From contig CM037871.1 in NCBI GenBank assembly GCA_021292105.1, positions 19,091,460-19,155,459 of the forward strand: a stretch of DNA of 64,000 nt, in the 5' to 3' direction. A model generated the notes under the pieces. The model was not told the origin of the DNA and searched no databases. It saw only the letters and a program-made list of their open reading frames with translations. Shown here one piece after another: positions 41,685 through 54,235 of the stretch. Position numbers and translations under genes: made by a program. The DNA comes from Anadara kagoshimensis (lineage: Eukaryota > Mollusca > Bivalvia > Arcoida > Arcidae). How positions within the stretch are numbered: the first letter of the stretch is position 1; each line of letters starts with the position of its first letter.

Positions 41685-42490
41685 ATATTGATCAGCACTT
41701 GATCAAACGATTTTAATACCCAAGTAAACTGATACTTCATTTGATAAATATGAATAAAGAACATGTGATTGTCGCATGAAGATGAACTTTTGATATTTGT
41801 TTTTAAAAAGTACAAGGTTAAACGCTGTTATTTGTTGAAATTTGAGATGCATAGAGCTACAATCTACCTGTAATAATTAAAATGCATACCTTTACACTGT
41901 AACTTGCTAGTGGCAGACATTGGTATTCTTTTAATTAAAATCATTTTAACTTGTTATAGATATAGGCAACATGTGATTTATCATTATAATACATTGAATA
42001 TTTAACATTAAAATTGTTTTATTTTTTATATTCAATTCACAACTCTAGTCAGTGACAAAGTTGTCTTTTGCACGCGCTTAAGGGTCACATCTTCTTTCAT
42101 CGCTTATGTTTGAATCTCACTCGAACATCTTGTTATTATTGGTTGGCTTGTAAAGACCAGCGGTTGTCCGAGCGTACTGGTTTCTTCAAACATGCAATTA
42201 CGTCTAAATGCAACATAAAAGGCGTAGTGGTAGTCTTTGTGGACGAGTGTCAAAACGAACGCTTATGGAGATAACAGTGGTCCTCTCGCATAATACGCAT
42301 ATCTTTTTCAGGCAAATTCTGAAGAAATTATGTCTTTCGATTGTCCGAGACAGTACTCTGGTTTCCTGAATACCTGCCTCTATTTAAGTAAAATAGTCTA
42401 AACAGTTGCTGCGTAAATAACACGGGAGTATTTTACTACATCGTTTTAAAACAAATTCAACCTTAAGCTTATCACATCCAGTCTTATTTC
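41685..42490. other. AT-rich sequence, no gene seen
   Basis: No supported exon or repeat. The open frame at 42068-42274 has no recognisable domain. Confidence 0.35.
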
Positions 42491-42492
42491 AG

Positions 42493-42666
42493 AGTTGATT
42501 TGAGTAGTAGTTTTTTACGTTTCAGTCAAGAATATTTCACTTATATCGAGACGTCGCCGGATATAGGCGAAGGTGCAGATATTTTGCCTGTGCGTTGTCA
42601 CTACCCACTCTCAAGTCTTGGGTCAGACCCGGTCGAGGTTCGAACCCAAGCCCTCCTACTTACGAC
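42493..42666 (-). mobile_element. SINE family S1 with internal deletion
   Basis: The tail (GTCAAGAATATTTCACTTAT, CGAGACGTCGCC) and the head side (GGGTCAGACCCGGTCGAGGT, TTCGAACCC) are present. The text jumps from CCTGTGCGTTG straight to TCACTACCCAC, so about 150 bp of the body is missing. Confidence 0.8.
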
Positions 42667-44190
42667 AGTCTGAATTTTACTTAACCGGTTTTTATGGATT
42701 CTCAAATACACAAATGTTCATTCTATGGCAAGATTAGATGCAAGTTGAATGCTAATAAGCGAAGAATAAAAATGAATATTTAAACTATCAACGAATTATC
42801 AATATCATGCAATACAAGGTGTTTACTAGAGCTAGAGATCGTGCAATTAAAATCAGAATTATTGATTTCTGTCCAACACGTAATACGTTCGGTTCTATTT
42901 CAGATGTTAGCTAATGGAAAAATTTGCATTAAAAGTATTTACTTAACAATATTAAAAAGCTTTCTTATTTATTTTCCCTTCATTTATACGACTGCTTTTA
43001 GTATTATTGCCGTGCACTTTTGTTATAAAATTTTCCTGGTCGTCGCATAAATGCAAGAAACATTATGTGCTGCTGTATCGATGGCTTTCTCAGGTGGGCA
43101 CGATTCAGAAACAGTAAATAATGTATTCATTTCATATTAAAATAGGTCAATGTTCAAATATTAAGAGAAAAATAGAGTTTGGGTATTGCTCTCTGCCGCG
43201 TGCCCTTGTATTGTTTTCCTTATATCGATGTTCTCGGTGTTCATTTGTGCATTTGTGAACAGATGATGTGTCATGAAACACGTCGAATTATGTATTGCAA
43301 AGGTCAAGGCCACGCTGTAAAAATTATAAAATAATTTTGCAAAATAGTTCCCGTTGTTAGTTTCTTAATGATTTTAGAGATTTTGGTACAAATGTACTCT
43401 AGCATAAGATAATGTGACACTAATCATTTCATTATTGGTTTAAAGTCAATGTCACAGACTTCAACGTTTTGTGTATGTCTCGATCTCGAAATCATTAAGA
43501 TAAAGTTTACATACATATACGTTACATATTATGTGTCACGTTTTCATTGATTTTTCTGTTTTACTTTTTCAATCACTCCATATTGCCAGCTGTACTATTA
43601 CCTGTTGCTTGAGTACTTATAGTAATTCGTATTGGTAGTTGTATCAGAACAATAATGTTTATTTGACCTCCACCTTTGCAGCTTTGACAATACTATAGTG
43701 TACGAGCGTGTCCACAGCATGTGTATATGTTCATTTATTTTGTTTCATTGGTTCGTTCATTTTGGTTCTTGTTCTTGATGCATTTTTCTACAAAAATCAG
43801 CTTTTCAGCTTGAAGTTTATATATTGTTTTCTTCATTTGTCCAAATACAAAAGGTTCTTATTCTTGGTTGTATTAATTACATACATCGCTTTTTTGCAGA
43901 TACAAACATATTTATTTTTCATCTCCATGTGTCCAAATACAAAAGAATATTCATAACAAAATTCTCCAAAGGGCAAAAATAAAGATATCATACTCAAGAA
44001 ATGCAACACCGATTAAAATGATTCCGATTGAAACAATATGTATTAGCATTTCACAGTTAAAAACTGTTGTCATGACGAATCTTAATTAGTTGCCACAAAC
44101 AATCAAGGCTAAAGCTAAAAGAGCTTGTAAGGTAACATATGATATTTACCTGTATGTTTTAAAGGTTACACTTCAATATCTGCTAGATCA
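42667..44190. other. AT-rich sequence, no gene seen
   Basis: No supported feature. Open frames at 42841-43050 and 43708-43956 are hydrophobic by composition (T-rich DNA) and have no supporting splice or domain evidence. Confidence 0.35.
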
Positions 44191-44194
44191 AAAT

Positions 44195-44300
44195 GTATTA
44201 CTTTGTGTATTGTCAAAAATATGCAAATTAACATTAAAGCCATTAATGTAGTACTCTGTGTATTGTAAAAAAATATGCAAATTAACATTAAAGCCACATA
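44195..44300. repeat. Two-copy ~57-bp tandem duplication
   Basis: TGTGTATTGTCAAAAATATGC and TGTGTATTGTAAAAAAATATG are each followed by CAAATTAACATTAAAGCCA. It is a recent local duplication. Confidence 0.7.
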
Positions 44301-44439
44301 TGCAGCAATTTACCTGCCTACCCTGCTTATAGTGTATTTGCTTCAGAATTAATAGGCTACGGTAGAATTTGTCCCATTATATAATTACGGTAATTTTATA
44401 CAACGAAGCAAGCTGCTTACAAGTAAATTTTTAATCTAG

Positions 44440-44745
44440 GAACATTGCAAGTCTAGTTTTATCAGACCCTCAAAAATTTTATGGCCGTCATTACAATATT
44501 ATGGATAAGTATGAAGTATCTGTGTCCAAGAATACCATGCATGTATTTGACGTCTCATTTTTCCTTGTTCCTTTCACTCTCAACTTTTACTTCACATGTT
44601 GAGAGTGCAGCTAGCTAAACAGTAGGTGGTTATGCTTCTGGAAAACCTGACCACCCACTGCCCTGGCGGAAGTTTAAATGTTTAACCTAATTTGTCAGTT
44701 TCAAAGTTTTTGTGATTTGAACATAGATTTTTTGTTTATTTTCGA
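44440..44745 (+). repeat. R1 dispersed repeat, copy 11, nearly full length
   Basis: Includes the left part (TATCAGACCCTCAAAAATTT, TATGGCCGTCATTACAATAT, CTGTGTCCAAGAATACC, TTTGACGTCTCATTTTTC) and the right part (GCTAGCTAAACAGTAGGTGG, GTTTCAAAGTTTTTGTG). Confidence 0.7.
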
Positions 44746-45266
44746 GTGTTGATTTCAAGTTTTACATGTTTTAAGCGATATTGTACAAATTTGAAATATA
44801 GATATTATATAGCAGGATTTATTGGATATTACAGGGGCTTTTCTAATAATTACGTTATTTATCTTATTTAAATGAGTTTTTCCGAAAAAGATGAATTTTT
44901 ATCAATTCTTCAGTAATCTGTAAAACTGCTACCCATTATACCTCCATTATTTCATAGATTTAAGATGGAATTTGCTAGCTATTAATGAAATGCATTAATT
45001 TAGTGTTAGTTGCAATTGATTGTTACAGAACCCTCATGTTTTTTATGTTTATCACGACTACGTTCGATCGGCCGTCTTTCTTGTTGATGTGACATATTTC
45101 ATTGCGTCAACCGTTGCTACGTTACATCAGATATTGTCACACTTTGATGTACGACTTTCTTCTTATTTATGTTGTAATCACGGGGTGACAGTTTAAAATA
45201 GTTATTAACTAATCGAGTTTTAAGCATTTAAGAAAAAAGTATAATAAAGAATAATGCTGTATATTA

Positions 45267-45470
45267 CGGCGGCACATAAGTGACAAGAAAAAAAAAACAT
45301 TATATTGTATGCTCGCACGAAAGGCTTTGTGTGCTCACGCGAATGTTACCTTCATCTTGATACATTCAAATTAGCACGCAAAATTATTTTCATCTTAGCA
45401 CGTAAAACTTTCACTATTCCTTATTGAGCACACGATATAAAATATTTTTTTCATGTCGCCTCTGTACCGC
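45267..45470. mobile_element. MITE-like element, ~204 bp
   Basis: The left end CGGCGGCACATAAGTGACAA, running into an A-run, and the right end TTTTTTTCATGTCGCCTCTG then TACCGC are approximate inverses. The interior has inverted GCTCGCAC / GAGCACAC motifs. Confidence 0.55.
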
Positions 45471-46195
45471 TGCATCACGACCTACTGAGAGCTTGTTTGA
45501 ATTTAAGCTTGGAACCAGGTGGTAGACTAAATTGTCCGTTGTGTTAAATGACGGAGACTATGTGGCGAGTTAATTTCACTCTATTTTCGCTTAAAAGGTC
45601 GCGATAATTCCACAATTATATGAACTAGATCAGAAGCACTTGTACAAGGTCATGCAATGCATGGAAATGTTTTGAGATAATTCTTTTGGATTACAAAGAA
45701 AACATTGCTTTATCGTAAAATAACCGCTGAACCGACAAAAACAGCAATATCAAATCAATCTATTCATCCATATAATGAAATGCTAAGGTTGATATTCGTA
45801 TATTTATAACTTGCAATTTTGCATGTTGCATGATGAAGTTTGATAAAAGACAAATCCTATATTCAGATATTTACTCTAATTCTTAGAAGTTTTGTCTGTT
45901 CTGTTGAAAAATCGTGATAACATCTGGTGCCAACTAGATATTCCAGGCGGTTTATATGTGCATATAAGACCACATATTTGCAATATTAAGAGAAAACCAT
46001 TAATCTATCATTGTTTGTGTTGTTAAACCCTGCTAATCAACAAGAAACATAATATCAACCCATGCTAAAATTACAATACCAAAAAAGTAAAATCTTTGAA
46101 AAATGCCTATTTACTCAAAACGGTGAACTTCTACCAGGAAATGGAAACCGTGTGGTAATGAAGGGTACGTACCTTTTGCCTAGCCAGATACAAAC
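45471..46195. other. AT-rich sequence, no gene seen
   Basis: No supported exon, RNA or repeat. Confidence 0.35.
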
Positions 46196-46521
46196 GCCAC
46201 TTGTGACATATATTATTTATTATTATTATACCTTTTGTAAATTTCTCGAAATTTGATTGGTTAATAAGCGTTTGCGTAAATTTAATGTCGCCCTCGGATT
46301 TCAGAAAATCTGACATCACAGGGTGACATTACGTGAGCGGTTGACATTACGAAAAATGTCACATGCGCAGAAAAACTGGTAAAAATCCGGTTCTAACGCA
46401 TTCGTCTTCTAAATCAGTAAAACGCTTTTCTAAAGTAATCTTACAAATTGCTTATCATGATTTTCAATCCAGTATACTTTGGTTTCACAGTATAATAATC
46501 ACGAACAATCGGTGTAATAAA

Positions 46522-46664
46522 ATAAATACTACATTTCTGATAGGGTGACGGTCCATATTGTCACCCCTCGAAATTCTTTGTTAACCTCGGCTTCGCGTCG
46601 TTTGACAATGAAATTTCTCGGGTGACAATATGGACTGTCACCCTATCAGAAATGTAATATTTAT
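46522..46664. mobile_element. Foldback hairpin element, ~60-bp arms
   Basis: The left arm (ACATTTCTGATAGGGTGACG, GTCCATATTGTCACCC) is repeated inverted on the right (GGGTGACAATATGGACTGTC, ACCCTATCAGAAATGTAA) around a short centre holding GGCTTCGCGTCG. Only a few mismatches separate the arms. Confidence 0.85.
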
Positions 46665-46665
46665 A

Positions 46666-46963
46666 TATTATTAGATGGCCAATGATTTTACCCTTTTCTG
46701 ATTGGTTGAGAAGGCGTTTAGCGAGCCTGATATATCGTTATATTACCCGCGCAATAACAAACGCGACGTTGTTATGACGCCACAAAGGGCAATGTTCTCA
46801 ACGCAAAGACGCACACGACGTTATGTGACGTAACAATGGGTAATGTTCACCGCACAAAAGCGCACGCGACATTATGGGATGTAACATTGAAAAAAGAAAA
46901 GGACGCGTTTACGTTTTGTACTATAAACATAATATGGTGATAAAAATCATTGGTCATATAATA
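46666..46963. mobile_element. MITE with CpG-rich interior, ~298 bp
   Basis: The ends TATTAGATGGCCAATGATTT and AAAATCATTGGTCATATAAT are inverted. The interior is unusually CpG-rich for this window, with repeated GCGACGTTGTTATGACG, ACGACGTTATGTGACGTAAC and GCGACATTATGGGATGTAAC blocks, that is three versions of a TGACGTAAC-like motif. Confidence 0.7.
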
Positions 46964-46967
46964 AATC

Positions 46968-47039
46968 AATTATTGACTTTCGATTCGGTAAACATAAGGA
47001 TTTAATCCTTATGTTTACCTCATCAAAAGTCAATAATTG
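46968..47039. repeat. 72-bp hairpin
   Basis: CAATTATTGACTTT then GGTAAACATAAGGATT pairs with AATCCTTATGTTTACC then AAAGTCAATAATTG. It is almost a perfect palindrome and directly abuts the preceding MITE. Confidence 0.9.
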
Positions 47040-47214
47040 TATATTATTTATTATTATTATTATTTTAAATAAAATTAGGTAGTAGTTTAATGTTGATAGC
47101 ATCATAAATAAAAGCAGGTGATATTACTGTCTTTCTCAGCAAAGCCATTAACGTCGTTATAATTTCGTGACTTACGTAAGTCATATATGACTAAGTGAAT
47201 AAACGATCTGTAAT

Positions 47215-47580
47215 CAAAAACAAACATACTAATCCATGTCTGAATCACAATCCAGAAGCAAAGTACTTTGGAACTGACAAGTTCGGTTAGACACGTAAAC
47301 TTCCACCAGGGAAGTGAGGCCGGGTGCTCCGGAAGGGTAAGCACCTCCTGTTTAGCTAACTACACCGGCCACGTGTTAAATCAAAATTGTGTGATAGGAA
47401 CATGGAACTATGAGACGTCAAATATATCCAGGGCAATCCTGGACACAGAAACATCAAACGTATCAACAATACTGTGATGACGGCCATAAAACTTTTTGAG
47501 GGCCTTGATAAGCCTTGGCTTGCAATATCCAAGCAATATTTAACAACAATTTATTTGCAAGCAGCCTACTTCGTTGTACT
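47215..47580 (-). repeat. R1 dispersed repeat, copy 12, best full-length copy
   Basis: Plus-strand view: AAACATACTAATCCATGTCT, ACACGTAAACTTCCACCAGG, GAAGTGAGGCCGGGTGCTCC, AAGCACCTCCTGTTTAGCTA, GGCCACGTGTTAAATC, GAGACGTCAAATATATCCAG, CACAGAAACATCAAACG, TGTGATGACGGCCATAAAAC, TTTTTGAGGGCCTTGATAAG, GCTTGCAATATCCAAG. It defines the ~365-400-bp length of R1. Confidence 0.8.
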
Positions 47581-48660
47581 TAGTTTTTTGTAACTTAGTT
47601 TCAAAAACAACTTATGCTTACCATGATCTAGGCCATCACGTCCTATTTAAATTATCAACGTCAGTGATACATTTTGATGATAGGGAAATAAAGTAAATTG
47701 ATGTTAAAATGTTAAATTTGTTTTATTGATTCCATTGTACAAAAAATAATTTTTTTTTCTCGAAAGATATATTTTTATGCATTTTCATTATTAAAAATAT
47801 AGTTTTATATTTGAAATGTGACAATTTTATATTCAATTTGCGTTAACATATTGTTTTGGTTTTCCAATTCTACAATAAAATTTCTTAGAATATGAGTAGC
47901 CATAGTGATAAATTAAATATGGTCCATAAAAAAGGTTGTAAAAGGAATTCATTACAAATATTAACTAAAAAAGTATTTTAAATTGGTAATATTTGCCATA
48001 ATGATCTAATTCATTGTTACTCAAACAATGATGACAAACCATAATTGCCAATTGCTGACAAACTTGTAGCCAGGGAGTGCGATATTTCAAAACACTTAAC
48101 ATTTGGAAAACAAATGCATTTGCAGCGCAAAATAAATTTGATACCCAGAAATGATCTCTACCGACGTCACTCGTGTCATGAACTGTTTTTGTATTTAAAT
48201 ATGAGAATTTCAAGATTCTTAGATTTAAATATCATGTATAACACGCTTGCGACTACAAACAGTATGTATATAACATAGGTGGAAGCATATGGCTTACTAT
48301 ACAAATGAAGTTATTTGTCTTTGTGTTATGGAAGCACATTATTATGTTACGTGTGCAATGTCCAATTCTTTCATACTTCCATACCAAAAAGAAAAATTAA
48401 CTTCATTTCTTTAATTGATTCAATTTAAAGAACTTTTTCGACAACAAATCAACAATTTAAAAAACAATATTGCCGTAGCATGTAAAAAAAGCATCGCTAT
48501 GACATAGGTATTTAAATGGCTCTGTGTGTCATCCATAAGAAGATGACATCACTGATGGCCAATCCATTCATGCAAACGTTGCAGAAAAAATGACCAATCA
48601 AAATGCTTGAAACAAACCAGAATTAAATTATTGGAACAATGACATATTTGTGGAAGCAAT
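47581..48660. other. AT-rich sequence, no gene seen
   Basis: No supported exon or repeat. The two overlapping opposite open frames at 47965-48278 have no recognisable domain. Confidence 0.35.
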
Positions 48661-48700
48661 ACTACAGTACAACTTTTGTGAAAACATATATAGCTTATGA

Positions 48701-48703
<3 letters not shown>

Positions 48704-48789
<86 letters not shown>

Positions 48790-48794
48790 ATATA
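48704..48794. repeat. (TA)n microsatellite
   Basis: About 45 TA dinucleotides with one interruption (ATTATA near 48779). Confidence 0.95.
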
Positions 48795-49265
48795 ACATTT
48801 GTAACTACATTATTATATGATATTTGTAACTACACGTATTACGTTTGTGCTTTGTAGTTTTAAACCATTTTCATGAAACTACATATATAACCATTTTAAC
48901 TACATATATAATATTTGTAACTACATAATATTTAACATTTGTATTCCATATATAGCATTTGTATTCCATATGTAATATTTAAACTATACGTATACATAAT
49001 TATATGATATTTGTAACTACACGTATAACATGTGTACCGTGTAGTTAAATAACATTTACATAAACTACATATGCATGTATAACAGTTTTAACTGCCTATA
49101 TAACATTTTTAACTACACAATATATTACCTTTATTCAATATATAACATTTGTACTTCATATATAACATTTGTACTCCATATATAACATTTGTATTCCATA
49201 TATAACATTTGTATTCCATGTATAACATTTAAAACTATACGTATACTATCTTTACTTTATGCTTA
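48795..49265. repeat. Degenerate ~20-bp array with ~188-bp higher-order repeat
   Basis: The basic unit is ATATAACATTTGTATTCC or ATAACATTTGTAACTACA; five tidy units of 20-21 bp occupy 49136-49230. A longer block starting TTATATGATATTTGTAAC recurs at 48812 and 49000, 188 bp apart, each followed by CACGTAT and GTGTAGTT-like text. Confidence 0.75.
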
Positions 49266-49369
49266 TCATTTGTAACTTGTCGGTTGTTCAATTAAGAGTC
49301 CATATCACCCGTACTTTAAACCGAGACCACCTTGATACTATTTCGAAATATTAAGATGTGCTATTCATA

Positions 49370-49520
49370 AACAAATAGGCCAACCTAATTTCAAACCACA
49401 ATCGCAGAGTAAAGTGGAATCTTTGAAAGTGGCACATGAATTCGAAGTTAAGCACGTGAATTTCTACCAAAGGTGTGGGAGCGGATGTTTAGGAAGGACA
49501 GGCACCTGCTGTTTAACTAC
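49370..49520 (-). repeat. R1 dispersed repeat, copy 13
   Basis: Plus-strand view: AATAGGCCAACCTAATTTCA, AAGCACGTGAATTTCTACCA, GGAGCGGATGTTTAGG and GACAGGCACCTGCTGTTTAA. Confidence 0.6.
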
Positions 49521-50480
49521 ATGTATCCTTGATTGAAAAAATCCACTTGTAATCAGCATCATTTTTTTTAATCAGAGCATAGAGCGATATTTGCATTAAA
49601 ATTTCTTATTTTGCTTGAAACTATTTTCAGGGCGTGGTTTTATTTGCGAATTGAACTAAAATAAATTTTATATTACGTGACAGGTAATCCATTCCCAGAC
49701 TAAAGCTAGCATATAATTTTAAAAATTCAATAAACAATACCAGGTAATGTCTCGTAAATATATATTTCATCAAGGAATTTAAAATTCAATTATCTTTGCA
49801 TACAAAGGAGATAAAAGCAACATTTTGCTGGGACATTGTATATCCAACGACATTATTACAAATTGTTATTGATTATCGCGTCATTTCGCATTGTTTCAAT
49901 GTGTAAATTAAGAAGTTAATTTGCTCTTAAGGTCAAGATAATACCTATTACTATGTACTTTGTAATCTTAATGACATTTCATGATTAGATCCTTGATATC
50001 ACATCATTATCTATTTGTTCAACAGAGTACATGGAGTCACTCAAAATGATAATGTGTTTTGAATTTATGATGCTGACATGTAATTTCTTTTTATGATCAA
50101 ATGATGCTTGTTTGTATCATTTGAATGCACGTTAGATCTTACCTAGTGGATGAGTGTATGTTTCTTTGATTTGCTTAAACGCAGTAAATGGTTTACCTGT
50201 GCAAGCAAAAGGCTGCGTGTGTCATTTACCTTTTCAGTCTACAGACGATAATTGTCTCGTAAGGTTGTAGAATGGATTTCAGGTAGCGAACTCTTCGATT
50301 CATAGCTGAATCCCAATGCGGTAAAAGTATTTTGAAGATAGAAAATTGATCAAATATAAATTCTAATCATTTTGTGGATATTTATTTCAAATATTTGACA
50401 CAATGTATCATCGGTGGAATATGGTCCATAAATGTCCAATTTGTAGGACTTGGCAGGTGACAGTTACAGAATTTTCAAAG
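49521..50480. other. AT-rich sequence, no gene seen
   Basis: No gene supported. A short exon-like interval ends in AAAG|GTAAGA at 50480 after an acceptor-like ATTTGTAG at 50444, but it has no coding context. Confidence 0.35.
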
Positions 50481-50489
50481 GTAAGAACA

Positions 50490-50538
<49 letters not shown>

Positions 50539-50636
50539 CACTTATAAACGCATACGTACACAGTTATTCTCCCTCTCTTTCTCTTTCCTCTCTAATTCAT
50601 TTACCTGTATTACCGTATCATAACTAGACTCCCAAA

Positions 50637-50673
<37 letters not shown>

Positions 50674-50727
50674 TTTATGTACTTATCTGTTTTTCGGTAT
50701 CATAACTAGACTTCCGAAACACACACA

Positions 50728-50765
<38 letters not shown>

Positions 50766-50935
50766 CTCTCTCTCTCTCTTCATGCACACACACACGCGCG
50801 CGATTTTATGTACTTACCTGCAATTGGGAACCATAACTAGACTTTTGAAACACACACACATTCCCAATCTATTGCAAACACACACGCGCGCTTTTATGTA
50901 CTTATTTGTATTTTGATATCATAACTAAACTTCTG

Positions 50936-50982
<47 letters not shown>

Positions 50983-51000
50983 CTATCTCTCTCTTTTATT
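50490..51000. repeat. Microsatellite cluster, (CT)n and (CA)n, in a repeated ~120-150-bp frame
   Basis: (CT)n at 50491-50535 and 50733-50780, (CA)n at 50639-50670 and 50939-50977. Between them a phrase TATCATAACTAGACTTC...AAAC recurs at about 50613, 50698, 50831 and 50918, and CGCTTTTATGTACTTA at 50670, 50803 and 50889. The microsatellites therefore sit inside a larger duplicated unit. Confidence 0.8.
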
Positions 51001-51655
51001 CTCTCTCTCATCTTGATTATTACTACTAGCTTTCCAACAGAAAAAGACTGGCTTCGGATGTGATTATACAGTCTATATTATGAGTTAACAAATTAAGCAC
51101 GCATATGATTATTGTAAATGCAACAAAATAAATATGTATGTTTTGTTATTGTAGAATCTATTAGAATATTTTTTTCTGGTGAACATTAAGATATAAAATA
51201 CCATGTTGCCATAGAAATATGCGAATATTTATCATTAACTTTTTAATTTTTTAAAGAATTTTTACCAGTCGTCAAGGAAACCTTTTTTATATCAGAATTC
51301 GCAGAGAATATAATTTGAGAGCCCACGAATAAAACCGTAAACATATAATTTGTAGAATTTCTGTTTGATAGATAATTGGAATAGTGACTCATAACTAAAA
51401 GGTGTATAAATATTATTTGTTTGTTGACAAAAGACATGACAAAAGTGTAGTAATATAGTAGAATGCATTAAATGTACAAAATACGTGCGCTATTTCAATA
51501 TAACAATAAAGACAATAGCTTTACAAGAGCAACACATACAAACAAAGTGCTCAAATGTATTGAGCTATTTGCCAATGCCACACGAATATCAAATTAAAGT
51601 CGTATTTGTACATATGGAAACATTGTAAATACTACTAAACCTGTTTGAATTCTGC

Positions 51656-51702
51656 AACAATAGACAGCTGTTTTAGAATATAATTCATCGTCAGTGGTAC
51701 TC
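51656..51702 (-). ncRNA. Decayed hammerhead-ribozyme-like motif 2
   Basis: Minus strand: GAGTACCA, core CTGACGA (the changed position is the non-conserved U7), stem II AATTATATT, then AAAAC (consensus GAAAC, one change), loop AGCT, GTC, TATTG. Stem II lost its closing G-C pair. It shares the flanking GGTCCGAGTA text with motif 3. Confidence 0.45.
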
Positions 51703-54172
51703 GGACCAAAATATGGAAATCAAAATATTTTTAAGATGTAAAATGAATAATAGAAGGACCAAATAATTGCAAAAAATTTACAAACATGACTGTATCTCTA
51801 GTTGATGAAACATGCAGAAGCAATTGTATTGCAATTCCAGTTAAAAGGCAATTGGGGTCATGACCCTAGATGTGTATCAATTTTACCGCAATATTACTTC
51901 ATGTCCCACAAAAGGGGGTCACGTGGTCATGTGAGAGACACCAATCTGGCATGGCTTAAAACCTTATCTCACATGAGCAGGTAGGGAAGAAATGGCGCCA
52001 AGAGATAAAACAAATCAAAATATTTTTTAACAGAAAAAGTTGTAAATTACAAATTCGATAAAGGACCAAGTCCTTAATTTTGAATTTGGCACTCGCCACA
52101 CTATCTTGCATTAGCCCTTGAAATGTCATAAGCAGAAATGTTATTTTTTAAATAAATATCAAATTTTCTTATCAAACTTGTGTCGTATATGAATGTTGTT
52201 ATTAATGAGTTACTCCATGACGTCATTGTGGTCGCCAATCTCTGAAACATTTCTGAAACCTATTATCATTTGACATTTTGATAAATTTTCAAGAAATTAA
52301 ATTGTATCATTTCTTTTTTTTTCATTGCGATAACAAAATTGCAATAATTCAGAAATACCCTTTTCAGTAACAATTTATGTGCACAGCTTCCCTAAAGGTT
52401 AGTCCCAGGAAATCGTCAGAAATGTAAGTTAAGTGTTTATTGAAAGTTTCTATATACGATAATATTGGTATTTTGGTAACGGGGTGGTTGAATCGCATAC
52501 CTGAAGCTTTGGTATATATTCTCTCATGCAAAATATTTCCTTATCTAAATTTGGCTAAATATATTTTGGCCCTTTGGATATTTTCAACCCCTTGAAGAAA
52601 TCTTTATTTTAAAATCTTGGTTCAAGTACAACTCATGAGGTATTGTCTTCCAAAACTAGCGTTTATAGCTGTAAAATTAACACTGGTATACTATGTAATA
52701 TCCATAAATATGTTATATGTATTTTTTAGTATGTGTTACTATAGATTTATACAGATATAATTTGAGAATCTAATAACAATAGTTACTAACATAAAAATAT
52801 GATTTGTAGAATTTCTAATTGACAGGTCTTTGAAATCAATGACCCACTGGTAAAAGGCGTATGAATATTATGTTTTAGCTGGCGTGACTTCAATGTGGTC
52901 GCTAATATTTGACATCTAAATATCATCATTTAACATTTGATAGAAACATTAAAAGAATTATATTCAAGGAATTTCAAGTCACTGAATTGTTACATTCTGT
53001 ATGACAGTTCATCTTTTTAAATTAGCGCTGCCAGAGTTGTATGAAATGAGGAATACGTTTTTCAGTTACAAAATAAGCGCCTATCCACCATAAATGATAG
53101 TCCAAGTAAAGCGTGTTAAGGTAATCAAATGTATATGTATCTGCAGTAATGTTAGTATTTTAGTAATGATGTAGCTGAATCAAACACCTTGGCGGGTATC
53201 TTAAAGCTCTCGTAAATTCATATTTATGTTTTATGTATCTCCTAAGCATGTGTTACTATAGGTTTATACGGGTATGATTTAAGTATCTAGTAACATAAAT
53301 ATACGATTTTGTAGAGTTTCTAATGACATATCTTTGGAATCAATGACTCACTGTTTTAGGCGTATAATTATTATTTCTTAGCTGTCGTAGCTTCAATGTT
53401 GTCGCCAATCTTTGACATCTATATATCATCATTTATTATTTGATAGAAACATTAAAATATGTTCAAGGAATTTTAAGTCACTGTATTTTTTATACATTCT
53501 ATATGAAAACTCATGGTTTTTTTTTTAAAATTGGCGCTATTAAAGTTGCAAGAAATCAGAAATGACAGAAATACGTTCTTTAAAAGACAATTTAAGCACC
53601 TAGCCACCATAAATGATAGTCAAAGTAACATGTAAATCGTGTTAAGGTAAATATTTATGGATCTACAAAAATCTTGGTATTTTAGTAATGATGTAGCTGA
53701 ATCGCACACCTAGGCAGGTATCTTAAAGCTCTCGTAAATTCATACTTATGTTATATGTATCTCCTAAGCATATGTATCTATAGATTTATACGGGTATAGT
53801 AACAACCAACATAAACAAGATTTTCTGATTGACAGATCATTGGAATCAATGACTCACTAATAGATACATAGTATTTGTTTGTTGACAACAGACATGTCAG
53901 AATTCTTGTTATCTAGTGACATTATTTTCTTTGCATTGTTTAAAACGTTGTACAAAGAAAAGCTATACAGGAGCAAAATATACAATGATTTCCTTTTACT
54001 GAGCAATTTAAAGAGAAAAAGATAATTTTGATATCGTGATGTATGAACGAGTGAAAATTTCAATACTACGTTCATATATAGATACATGTATAAAGGAAAT
54101 ATTTTTAGCAACATGATGACCCACCTGGTTGTAACCTATGATGAAATATGTGAAATTTTCAAAACTGCGTTC

Positions 54173-54213
<41 letters not shown>

Positions 54214-54235
54214 TATATAATATATATATATATAT
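54173..54235. repeat. (TA)n microsatellite with palindromic interruptions
   Basis: TA dinucleotide runs interrupted by AATATA units. It lies between two copies of a short GCAACATGATGACCCACCTG-like block (about 54109 and 54250). Confidence 0.85.

Noticed and set aside
48639-48857. Open frame rich in Tyr/Ile
   Set aside because: It is a translation of the (TA)n microsatellite.
50403-50627. Open frame with Ser-Leu repeats and a nice GTAAGA donor
   Set aside because: Mostly translation of (CT)n. The short piece before it is exon-like but has no coding similarity or partner exon.
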